From: an uncultured Collinsella sp.
Lineage (GTDB): Bacteria > Actinomycetota > Coriobacteriia > Coriobacteriales > Coriobacteriaceae
NCBI GenBank assembly: GCA_900552425.1
Contig: URZR01000060.1
Coordinates: forward strand, 1 to 9,625
DNA length: 9,625 nucleotides
Direction of reading: 5' to 3'
Both the position numbers and the translations under genes were made by a program. A model generated the notes under the pieces. It had not been told where the DNA came from and searched no databases. It saw nothing but the letters and a program-made list of their open reading frames with translations. Shown here one piece after another: positions 1 through 6,144 of this stretch (positions within the stretch are counted from its first letter, which is position 1; the number at the start of each line of letters is the position of its first letter).

Positions 1-55
1 GACCTCGGCGGTCGAAATCCAGCCCAGGAACTTATAGCCTGGCACGGCCATGTCG
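1..55. repeat. Terminal direct repeat, left copy (contig-closure overlap)
   Basis: These 55 bases recur exactly at 9571-9625. They lie inside the adhesin gene and encode the segment ending GYKFLGWISTAEV. Other copies of this protein motif in the same gene are strongly diverged at DNA level, so perfect identity over exactly 55 bases is not ordinary domain repetition. A fixed overlap of this size at both ends is what a de Bruijn-graph assembler leaves when it cuts an isolated circular path. The adhesin frame is preserved across the join. Confidence 0.93.
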
Positions 56-3000
56 GCATCGGTCGGGGAAGCTTCGAGGGTCAGGGGGCTCTCATACGAT
101 CCCTTCTCACCATCTTCTGGTTTTTCGGCCACTTTAACCGACTTATTAACATGCGGGTAGTAATACGTGAACGTCGGATCCGCCCCGTTCACCTTGGTCT
201 GCAGCAAGTTACTCTCATAGCGCCGCGTGGCAGTCCTCACGACATTATCGCCCTTGTTGTAGAAATTAACATCCGTGGTAATCATCGCGCGAACGTAGTA
301 CTTCTTATCTGTACGCACTATGCTCTCGATGGGATTTTTCACATATGTCCAATATTCACCATCGCGCTCAAGCGTCCAGAAATTCAGGCGATAGCGATCA
401 TTCACCAGTTTGGCCTTTACGTTCAGCGAAGCCGAAGTCCAAGTATCGCTTAGCGTTGCAGCGCCTGGAAAATCAGTATCGGCATAGAGGTTTTTTAGAG
501 TATCGGCTCCCGTATCGTTTTTAACGTTGTGCGAGTACGCGTTAAGGGGACTCACGACAAGGGTTTCCTTCGTGAAGCGCGTGCCACACGTTTCGTCATA
601 CCTATCCTTTATACCGTGGTCAACATGCTCCGGACCCCAGTGGACGACGTTTTCACGCACGAAGGTACTACCGACGTTTTCCTCAAAGGGCGTTTGATAG
701 CGATTCCAAACGGAACAAAGTAGCTTGCTGTCCGTAAACTCATGGTTGGTATAAGCCCGAACGTAATAATCCACTCGGTACTCAAAGCGGGCGATGTAGG
801 TATGCGGCGCGGTTAAATCGACATCTGCGGGGAGCGTATAGCTGGGATCGCGGCTTACGCGCACCTCGAGCGGAGCATCCTCGGTTCCCTTGTTTTCGTA
901 CCAACCCAAGAAGCGATAGCCATCGGGCAGTTTGCCGCCATTGGACAGGGGCGTACCTTCCGTGTTGCACACCTGTACCGTGTAGACGCTGGTGCCGTCC
1001 TCGGTAGTCTGGACGTCGACATTGGTTTTGCCCACGCCGTCGCGCAGAGTCTTATCGTCGGTTGTGTCCCGCTCATTGCCCTCGAACACCGTCATGATGT
1101 TCGACACGTAGTCGCTGTACACCGGGTAGAAGTCGGTAGGACGGACAACCGTAATCTCGCTACCCGCAGGATAAAAAGCTCCCTGATTTTTAAGCTCGGC
1201 TAACTGAGTCGAGGTGATGGCGGCATAGCCACCATTCATCCCCGCCTCGCTGCTAGGCTGCGTGGTCCAGCCGATAAATGTCGCGGTAGGCTTCAAGTTG
1301 CCGCGATCCGCGGGGGCAGCGGGCGTCAAACCCACGCCATAGCGGTACCAATCAGTTGACTTGCCGTGCGCAGCACCGGTTTTCCAATCAAGCGTCTCGC
1401 CCTTAACGTTATAGAACAGCACCTGTGCCTCGTACGAAGCGATAAACAGGTCATTGCCCTCAAAAGCCTTGGCCACTTTCGCGTTATCGGCAGTATAGGT
1501 TGACGTTTCGTCGTGCAACTCGCTCTTCTGGACCTGCTTGCCAGCAGCCACAGCATCGGCATCGGTCTTGCCGTCAAACCAGCTGTTGTCTTGTCCAATT
1601 CGGTTCACACGCACATCGGGCTCGCGGAACCAGCCCATAAAGCGGTAGCCGCCGTTCTCCTCGCTCAGCCCCTCAGGCTTTGCGGAGGTATCCTGCTTAA
1701 ACGTTACCAACGTATCGCCCTTGGCCAAGCCCTGGGCCGTTCCCGCCAGCACGGCGCTCACGGCAAAGGTGTACGGATCGCTGGTAGATTGATCTTTTCC
1801 CAACATGGTTGCCAGAACGGTTGCCGTACCCGCGCCGGGGAAGTCGGTCGTCGTCTTCACGCTTTCGCCGTGTACGGGGATATTCAGTTTGTAGTCCATC
1901 GCCCACTCATTGGCGTGCTGGGCGCCCGGCGTCTTGTCGTTAGCAGTAGAGCGCATAGTGCCGGCACAGAAGTCGTAATCATGCTGCTCCCACAGCTCAC
2001 GTGTGACGTAGCGTTCGTCGTCCCAGGGACCGAATCCGGCACCGGATACCGTGCCATCACCCGCAAGGGCGTAAATCTTCTTCTTGGCTGCCGTACCCTG
2101 ACTAAACCCGGATAGGCTGACACTGGGCTTGAAGTAGCAATCAGTGATAGTCGCATCACCCGCATTAGCGCGTGCAGCAATACCGCCCAGGTTCACGTCG
2201 TTTTGAATAATGGGGATCACGGCGATGGGGTTGTACTGGCGCGAGCTCAAATCGCCGGCGAAATGGCTGCGAGTGATCTCGTTACCGCTCTTAGACAAGA
2301 TGCGGCCTGCAAGACCGCCCGTCCAAGCGCGCGTTACGGAGACAACGCCCACGTAAGAAGCAGCATAGCTATAGCATTTCGCCGTTGAAAAGCAGTCAAT
2401 GACTTTAGCGCCTTCTGCCATGCAGCCCACAAAACCCGAGGCGTACACGTTGTTGCCGCCCAGGGCGCCAATGGCCACATCGTATTTATTGGTAACGTCG
2501 GTCATGCCCTTCTCGGCAATCGAGCCATCCTCGTTGCGCGTAGGCGTCACGCGGCAATACTCGATGGTCGAGTTCTTAACGTAGCCGGCAAACGCCGCCA
2601 TATACAGGCCCTCGCCACCGATTGCCTGCACGCCCGAAGTCGTGTTGTTAACGGCGCGGCCACCACGGACCTCGCAGTTGTAGAGGGTGCAACCATCGAG
2701 CTCGCCGGCAATCAGGCCCCCCTCAAAACCCGCATTGGTAATCACATTGAGCATGTTGTTGGCACACGTAACGTGCAGGGTGCTCTCCATGACCATAACG
2801 TTTTCGAAGTGGGTCTTGATCGCCCTGCCCACGATAATGCCGCCGCGGAAGTCAGCCCAGATGTTGGCATCCTTGACCAGGAAGTTCTTGATGGTGGCGC
2901 CATCGGTCTCGGCAAAAAAGCCCGTATCGCGCTCGGGATCCAAGACCTTATTCTCGTAGTTCAGGCCCTTCACGGTATGGTTTTTACCGTCAAAGACGCC

Positions 3001-3297
3001 CTTAAAGGGATGTTCTTTGTTGCCAAAGGAGAGGTGCTTGACCGTATCCTCAACAATGGCGTTCATATCATCATCGTTAAGAACGATATCGTTATCGAGA
3101 TAGACGCGCCACTTCGACGTGTCGCGTTGACGCGACAGCGCGACGCACGCCAGGAAGTCGTTCCTGTTTGTGATATGGAATTCGGTCTGATCCTCGGCAT
3201 GCGCTGCCGCCGGCAGCGCTACAACGCAGCAAAGGGCGATTGCCACCACAGCGATCAGCCTGCCGAGCACGCCTCGGTTTCTGTTCTTAATCTCCAT
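1..3297 (-). CDS. Giant secreted InlB-repeat adhesin, N-terminal 1099 codons (continues at 9570)
   Basis: Open without a stop from ATG 3297 to the left edge. The start follows the upstream stop by 3 nt and has a GGAGG at 3309-3313. Residues 1-34 are a classical Sec signal peptide: basic start, hydrophobic core, AHA cleavage site before EDQ. Residues about 35-400 look like a right-handed beta-helix/GLUG-type region (FKGVFDGKNHTVKGL near 97-112, then repeated GG-L/I-AG turns followed by NC/DC strands). From about 550 come InlB/Listeria-Bacteroides repeats (Flg_new type) with F-x-GW cores at F553, F674, F796 and F1090. Each is followed by a YPVY-like strand or a diverged version. The last codon at the edge (GTC) joins in frame to AAG at 9570, giving about 1818 residues in total. 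Likely role: cell-surface adhesion or matrix protein. Family assignment is firm; ligand unknown. Base composition falls to 42-48% GC in parts of 241-540. Confidence 0.9.
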   Translation of the reverse strand, partial: MEIKNRNRGVLGRLIAVVAIALCCVVALPAAAHAEDQTEFHITNRNDFLACVALSRQRDTSKWRVYLDNDIVLNDDDMNAIVEDTVKHLSFGNKEHPFKGVFDGKNHTVKGLNYENKVLDPERDTGFFAETDGATIKNFLVKDANIWADFRGGIIVGRAIKTHFENVMVMESTLHVTCANNMLNVITNAGFEGGLIAGELDGCTLYNCEVRGGRAVNNTTSGVQAIGGEGLYMAAFAGYVKNSTIEYCRVTPTRNEDGSIAEKGMTDVTNKYDVAIGALGGNNVYASGFVGCMAEGAKVIDCFSTAKCYSYAASYVGVVSVTRAWTGGLAGRILSKSGNEITRSHFAGDLSSRQYNPIAVIPIIQNDVNLGGIAARANAGDATITDCYFKPSVSLSGFSQGTAAKKKIYALAGDGTVSGAGFGPWDDERYVTRELWEQHDYDFCAGTMRSTANDKTPGAQHANEWAMDYKLNIPVHGESVKTTTDFPGAGTATVLATMLGKDQSTSDPYTFAVSAVLAGTAQGLAKGDTLVTFKQDTSAKPEGLSEENGGYRFMGWFREPDVRVNRIGQDNSWFDGKTDADAVAAGKQVQKSELHDETSTYTADNAKVAKAFEGNDLFIASYEAQVLFYNVKGETLDWKTGAAHGKSTDWYRYGVGLTPAAPADRGNLKPTATFIGWTTQPSSEAGMNGGYAAITSTQLAELKNQGAFYPAGSEITVVRPTDFYPVYSDYVSNIMTVFEGNERDTTDDKTLRDGVGKTNVDVQTTEDGTSVYTVQVCNTEGTPLSNGGKLPDGYRFLGWYENKGTEDAPLEVRVSRDPSYTLPADVDLTAPHTYIARFEYRVDYYVRAYTNHEFTDSKLLCSVWNRYQTPFEENVGSTFVRENVVHWGPEHVDHGIKDRYDETCGTRFTKETLVVSPLNAYSHNVKNDTGADTLKNLYADTDFPGAATLSDTWTSASLNVKAKLVNDRYRLNFWTLERDGEYWTYVKNPIESIVRTDKKYYVRAMITTDVNFYNKGDNVVRTATRRYESNLLQTKVNGADPTFTYYYPHVNKSVKVAEKPEDGEKGSYESPLTLEASPTDADMAVPGYKFLGWISTAEV

Positions 3298-3300
3298 GGG

Positions 3301-3948
3301 CTAGTTCGCCTCCGGCCAGCCCACGACGTCGAGCACGTCGAGGACGGTATCGTTTGCCTGCTGGTTTTTGGCCTGCACGGCCTGGACGTCGATATCGAGC
3401 CTGTATGAGCCGCCGCGCGCGGCATCGTGGTAGTCGCCCACAAATCGCAGCGAGTCCATGAGGCTCTCCGTCATGGCACCGGAATCGAGCACGCCCCCGC
3501 ATCCGGCCAATCCGCGGTAGTAGTACCACCCATCGCCGCCATCGATCCACGGGGACCCCTCGCCCGCGTTCACGTGAAAGGCGACGTTGCCCGAGGCGTC
3601 CGCACTCGAACCGTCGGGCGCCACCGACGTCATGCGCAGACGAGCGCGAACGTACTCAGGCTGCGCGCCGGCGTTCTCCACGCGCACAATGCGGCTGATG
3701 TCAGAGCCCCCGGCCTCGGTGTCGGGATAGTCGCCGCGCTCGTCGGCCTCAAACGGAATCTCCTCGCCCTGCTCGTTTAGGGTGTATTCGCAGACTCGTA
3801 CCTTCACGCTGCCAAACGATAGGACGTTGTTCGCCGGAACCATATCAACGGTAAAAGCCAGCGTGCCACACAGGCACGCCAGGGCCAACAGCGCCATCGC
3901 GGCAAGCGCCAAGGTGCGTTTCTGATTGTCGGAAAGATTGTTGAGCAT
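3301..3948 (-). CDS. SipW-cognate exported protein (TasA/camelysin-like), about 215 aa
   Basis: The N-terminus has a basic stretch, a hydrophobic core (residues 12-33) and then NVLSFGSVKVRVCE. This is the N-x-F-x-x-G-x-V pattern of signal peptides processed by SipW rather than an AxA site. Mature features are RIVRVENAGAQPEYVRARL (about 86-104), DGWYYYRGLAGCGGVLDSG (about 139-157) and DIDVQAVQAKNQ (about 185-196). The same order occurs in the 190-aa protein at 6846-7418, so the two are diverged paralogues. I chose ATG 3948; an in-frame TTG at 3960 would add four residues and neither has a good Shine-Dalgarno. It ends 3 nt before the adhesin ATG, implying coupled translation. Likely a minor fibre subunit or assembly partner. 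Family call is fairly firm; exact role is inferred. Confidence 0.85.
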   Translation of the reverse strand: MLNNLSDNQKRTLALAAMALLALACLCGTLAFTVDMVPANNVLSFGSVKVRVCEYTLNEQGEEIPFEADERGDYPDTEAGGSDISRIVRVENAGAQPEYVRARLRMTSVAPDGSSADASGNVAFHVNAGEGSPWIDGGDGWYYYRGLAGCGGVLDSGAMTESLMDSLRFVGDYHDAARGGSYRLDIDVQAVQAKNQQANDTVLDVLDVVGWPEAN

Positions 3949-3980
3949 TACGTTCGCCAATCGTCGATCAAAGGGGGACC

Positions 3981-4025
3981 GAGATCCCGACCCGAAAATG
4001 GGGATGGGGAGCGGACCGGGATCTC
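3981..4025 (-). promoter_or_regulatory. Inverted repeat after the 239-aa fibre gene (possible attenuator or mRNA-stabilising hairpin)
   Basis: GAGATCCCG (3981-3989) and CGGGATCTC (4017-4025) are perfect 9-bp arms with a 27-nt loop, in the 93-nt gap between the 239-aa gene and the next start. In the transcript only a UUU follows nearby, so it is weak as an intrinsic terminator. It fits partial attenuation or protection of the upstream message. Inference from structure only. Confidence 0.5.
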
Positions 4026-4041
4026 AGTGGGGGGAGCGGGA

Positions 4042-4761
4042 TTACTTCTGGGTGGCAGCCCAAGTCTTGGCCTGAGCAACGGCGTTGGCGGCAGCGTCAG
4101 TCTCGTTGCCCTTCTGGTCGGCACCGAAGATGTAGCAGGAGACCGTCATAGCGGGACCTTGAACAACATCCGTGCTGTTCAAGGCAGCCGGGATATGCAC
4201 GGTGCTGAACAGCTCACCGGTGTAAGCAGCCTTGTTATCAGCGGGAGTAAGCTTTGCAGGAGTGCTGTTGCCATCAGCGACATACATGAACAGACCGCTC
4301 ACGTACTGGTCATTGTTACCGTTGGTCTTCACCTGGTCAGTAGCAACCGGCTTCCAGTTGGGATTAAGGGTGAAGTACGGGGTCTTGGCAAGGGCGTTTT
4401 CGGCGCCTGTCTCCACAATTGCGTTCTTCACATAGATGAACACATAGGAGCTATCGGAATCCTTGCCGATGCCGACGTTGGGGTTCTTATTGACGGCGGT
4501 GCCGGGAATCATCTTGGAGCCATCGGTCCATTTGGTCTCGAACAGATAACCATCCACTGAGGGGTTTGTGGGATCAGTGCCGGGCTTGTCCGGATGATCA
4601 GGGTCGGGCTTCACTTCGGGCTTGCCGATATTACCGACCGTGAACTCATTGGTCTCCGTATCGGTAGCTGTCAGCCAGGCGTAGGTGCCCACACCGGCAG
4701 CCAGCACCAGCAGCAGCAGGGCGGCAACGATGCCGTAGCGCTTTTTCTTCTTGTTTTCCAT
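4042..4761 (-). CDS. Major SipW-cognate fibre protein candidate (TasA/camelysin-like), 239 aa
   Basis: Start MENKKKKRYG, a hydrophobic core (residues 9-30), then TYAWLTATDTETNEFTVGNI. This is the textbook SipW-cognate signal of the alternate signal-mediated exported proteins (TasA, camelysin and CPF_0494-like families). A Pro/Asp-rich linker follows (about 47-68), then a beta-rich domain with the pattern GSKMIPGTAVNKNPNVGIG (81-99) and SSYVFIYVKN (104-113), typical of this group. The frame stays open upstream to 4974, but the longer version would run into the sipW-like gene. The strong AGGAAGAGG and the signal peptide fix the start at 4761. The gene sits directly after the signal peptidase and is bracketed by two RNA hairpins, as expected for a subunit made in excess. 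No sorting motif. Likely the main secreted fibre or matrix subunit; polymerisation is inferred. Confidence 0.9.
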   Translation of the reverse strand: MENKKKKRYGIVAALLLLVLAAGVGTYAWLTATDTETNEFTVGNIGKPEVKPDPDHPDKPGTDPTNPSVDGYLFETKWTDGSKMIPGTAVNKNPNVGIGKDSDSSYVFIYVKNAIVETGAENALAKTPYFTLNPNWKPVATDQVKTNGNNDQYVSGLFMYVADGNSTPAKLTPADNKAAYTGELFSTVHIPAALNSTDVVQGPAMTVSCYIFGADQKGNETDAAANAVAQAKTWAATQK

Positions 4762-4764
4762 CGT

Positions 4765-4773
4765 CCTCTTCCT
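4765..4773 (-). promoter_or_regulatory. Strong ribosome binding site that fixes the start at 4761
   Basis: On the minus strand this reads AGGAAGAGG, three nucleotides before the ATG. It decides for the 239-aa product over the longer open frame beginning at 4974, whose first 71 codons overlap the signal peptidase gene. Confidence 0.8.
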
Positions 4774-4791
4774 TTCGAAAATCGACTTCCC

Positions 4792-4815
4792 CGGCAACGG
4801 CCCTTGCCGTTGCCG
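4792..4815 (-). promoter_or_regulatory. Perfect 10-bp hairpin between sipW-like gene and fibre gene
   Basis: CGGCAACGGC (4792-4801) pairs perfectly with GCCGTTGCCG (4806-4815) around a 4-nt loop (AAGG in the RNA). It lies in the 71-nt spacer just after the signal peptidase stop. No U-run follows directly, so it is more likely an RNA-processing or 5'-stabilising element, or a leaky attenuator, than a full terminator. It would let the downstream fibre mRNA accumulate apart from the peptidase message. Confidence 0.65.
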
Positions 4816-4832
4816 ACACCTCTCCCCTGCCG

Positions 4833-5390
4833 CTATGAACGCCGCTCCCTCGCATGCGCGCGGGCATGCTTGCCAGCAGGCCCATCGGGAACCATCCGAT
4901 CGAGCACTATCGACGCCGCGACCAGCAGCGCCAGAACGGCCACCACAACAAGCAAACCGGGCATCGTCGTGCAATATGCGTTAACGAAGCCCAGGTAAGG
5001 GACACAAAAAGAAACAGTGCCGATAACACTCGAAAAAGGCGTCTGCTCGGCATCGTGCATGATGCTTCCGTCTGCATTTTTGTTCGCAATTCCCTGCGTG
5101 CCGATCATCTGCGCCACAGGGTCGATCTGATACACCTGGTGCGTCACCACGGCGCCGTCCGATCGGTAAAAAGTTGCATTGTCGCCCATGGCAATATCCG
5201 TTGGATCAACCTGGTGAACAAACACCATGGAGCCGACGGGAAGCTCGGGTTCCATAGAGCCCGAAAGCACAGCAAAGGGCGTGTATCCAAATGCGCGAGG
5301 CACAAAAGAAACAACGGCAAGGGCTATGACAAGCGCGAACGCCAAGCTACTCAAAAGTGCAATAAATCGTTTGAGTCCGCGCGCCGCCAT
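4833..5390 (-). CDS. sipW: SipW-like (ER-type) signal peptidase I, 185 aa
   Basis: Membrane serine protease that removes signal peptides. Residues 9-30 form the first membrane segment. The catalytic box LSGSMEPELPVGS places the nucleophile at Ser45. VVTHQVYQID carries His84 in place of the usual Lys general base, which defines the ER/SipW branch of the S26 family. A third box reads GTQGIANKNADG (97-108); the position that is often Asp in GDAN is Ile here, while Asp107 is kept. A second membrane segment spans about 145-163, and the C-terminal tail is short and basic (KHARAHARERRS). Length matches SipW proteins. It is the first gene after the promoter and is followed by three proteins with SipW-type signal peptides, its likely substrates. 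The ATG at 5390 has only a weak GGGGAT upstream, which suggests low expression. The symbol is used in the family sense. Confidence 0.93.
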   Translation of the reverse strand: MAARGLKRFIALLSSLAFALVIALAVVSFVPRAFGYTPFAVLSGSMEPELPVGSMVFVHQVDPTDIAMGDNATFYRSDGAVVTHQVYQIDPVAQMIGTQGIANKNADGSIMHDAEQTPFSSVIGTVSFCVPYLGFVNAYCTTMPGLLVVVAVLALLVAASIVLDRMVPDGPAGKHARAHARERRS

Positions 5391-5515
5391 AATGATTAAT
5401 TCATCCCCATCGAGGCCTTATTCGACCCATCCAAAGGTCAGCAAGTTTCAACAGGAACCGCAAGGCGATTGAAAAGTGAGTCCGAAATAAGCCAATTTGG
5501 AATCGTTTCGTAATA

Positions 5516-5552
5516 AAAACATAGCGATGTGCTACACATTTTTCAATGTTTT
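5516..5552. promoter_or_regulatory. Nested palindrome over the promoter (candidate operator)
   Basis: Between the -35 and -10 boxes lies a perfect dyad ATGTG-cta-CACAT (5527-5539). Around nearly the same centre, AAAACAT (5516-5522) is mirrored by ATGTTTT (5546-5552). A third pair, TAGCGA (5522-5527) and TCGCTA (5554-5559), is slightly off-centre. Such dyads over a promoter spacer are typical of repressor or MerR-like activator binding sites. No regulator gene is present in the window, so control would come from elsewhere. Confidence 0.5.
5518..5546 (-). promoter_or_regulatory. Sigma-70-like promoter of the operon
   Basis: Minus-strand TTGAAA (5541-5546), a 17-nt spacer and TATGTT (5518-5523) fit a vegetative promoter. 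Transcription would begin near 5511, leaving about 120 nt of leader before the sipW-like ATG at 5390. It is the best-spaced candidate in the AT-rich segment; not experimentally supported. Confidence 0.6.
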
Positions 5553-5652
5553 GTCGCTAAATGCTACTTATTTTGACGTAAGTGGTCATTAATTCCCAAA
5601 TTAGTCTGTTTTATCCAATATCTGTGACTAACCCCCTACGCAATCCCTCCAT

Positions 5653-5741
5653 AGAGGGTTAAATACTTTGAAAAACTCAGATATCGTACCCCCCCCCACA
5701 TTAAAAATACTGCTGGAAGTACCGTCTATTTTTAACCCTCT
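5653..5741. repeat. 11-bp perfect inverted repeat flanking a 67-bp segment with the C9 tract
   Basis: AGAGGGTTAAA (5653-5663) is perfectly mirrored by TTTAACCCTCT (5731-5741). The enclosed AT-rich segment contains the C9 tract. The arms could mark a small invertible segment, paired protein-binding sites or a cruciform. I see no clear promoter inside in either orientation, and no invertase gene is in the window. Confidence 0.5.
5689..5697. repeat. C9/G9 homopolymer tract upstream of the promoter
   Basis: Nine consecutive C on the plus strand (G on the transcribed-direction strand), about 140 bp upstream of the proposed -35 box, in otherwise AT-rich DNA. Tracts of this length commonly slip during replication and can phase-vary expression. 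A TACGAT hexamer abuts it on the minus strand, but a matching -35 is not evident. Confidence 0.6.
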
Positions 5742-5790
5742 TTTTGTAGCTTTATGACAGCCCCATGTAGTTCGCGGCCCACAGCCCTCT

Positions 5791-6051
5791 GGAAGCCATG
5801 TCCCAGAATTCGCGTCCGGAGTGGGATGCGGTTTCCGCTTGTGGCCCCGTTGGGAAGCCACATCCCGCTTCGATCACGAATTCCGGGTTGCACTTTCCAT
5901 CAAGGCCCTCAACCGGAAACGGCATCCCGTTTCTCGGCCAAATACTGGGATGTAGTTTCCACAGAGCCTTCAACTGGAAACCGCATCCCATTCCAAAGGC
6001 AAATTCCGGGACGCAGCTTCCGCAACCCCACCCATCCGGAAATCCCATCCC
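5791..6051. repeat. BIME-like array: nine alternating inverted copies of a 14-mer, 62-bp period
   Basis: Forward copies (consensus GGAAACCGCATCCC) start at 5791, 5853, 5915, 5976 and 6038. Reverse copies (consensus GGGATGCAGTTTCC, nearly its exact complement) start at 5823, 5885, 5947 and 6008. Arms are 14 nt. Spacers alternate between 18 nt (all four) and 15-16 nt, giving periods of 62, 62, 61 and 62 and a repeat centre about every 31 bp, close to three helical turns. Arms are conserved with scattered, mostly transitional, changes while spacers differ. This matches the logic of REP/BIME mosaics. The even spacing would also suit a DNA-bending or multi-site protein-binding array. It lies between terminator and promoter. 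Confidence 0.85.
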
Positions 6052-6100
6052 ACTCCGCACACATCCGGGCATAGAACAATCAGCTTATTAGGCCTTCCAT

Positions 6101-6125
6101 CAATAAAGGGGCGCCCTCCCGGGCG
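6101..6125 (-). terminator. Rho-independent terminator of the operon
   Basis: In the transcript CGCCC-GGGA-GGGCG (6125 to 6112) forms a compact GC-rich hairpin, then CCCCUUUAUU. It starts about 20 nt after the stop of the last gene. The U-run is short and interrupted, so termination may be incomplete. Confidence 0.65.
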
Positions 6126-6144
6126 TTGCGTTTAGAAGATGGAC

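Larger units (their letters stand above)
5391..6144. other. Sole long intergenic region of the circle
   Basis: This stretch has no credible gene on either strand. From 6144 down to 5391 it holds the operon terminator, the alternating 14-mer repeat array, an AT-rich segment with a C9 tract and an 11-bp inverted repeat, the promoter, and a leader of about 120 nt before the sipW-like start. The open frames over the repeat array (5752-6074, both strands) have no ribosome binding site. The 62-bp period also shifts frame at each unit, so the array is not a coding repeat. Nothing resembling a Rep gene or a convincing cluster of DnaA boxes is visible. Confidence 0.8.

Noticed and set aside
1513..2115. 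200-codon and other plus-strand open frames within 1-3300
   Set aside because: They are shadows of the adhesin frame, which is continuous on the minus strand with signal peptide and repeated domains.
4042..4974. 310-aa version of the 239-aa fibre protein
   Set aside because: The extra 71 codons overlap the sipW-like gene and place the signal peptide internally. A strong RBS precedes ATG 4761.
5611..5619. DnaA-box-like TTATCCAAT
   Set aside because: A single 7/9 match is expected by chance in AT-rich DNA and no cluster accompanies it.
5791..6051. CRISPR array
   Set aside because: Repeats are 14 nt, imperfect and alternate in orientation, with 15-18 nt spacers. No cas gene is present.
5752..6074. 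106-aa open frames on both strands over the repeat array
   Set aside because: The 62-bp unit is not a multiple of three, so the peptide repeat changes frame at each unit. There is no RBS, and the DNA palindromes explain the pattern.
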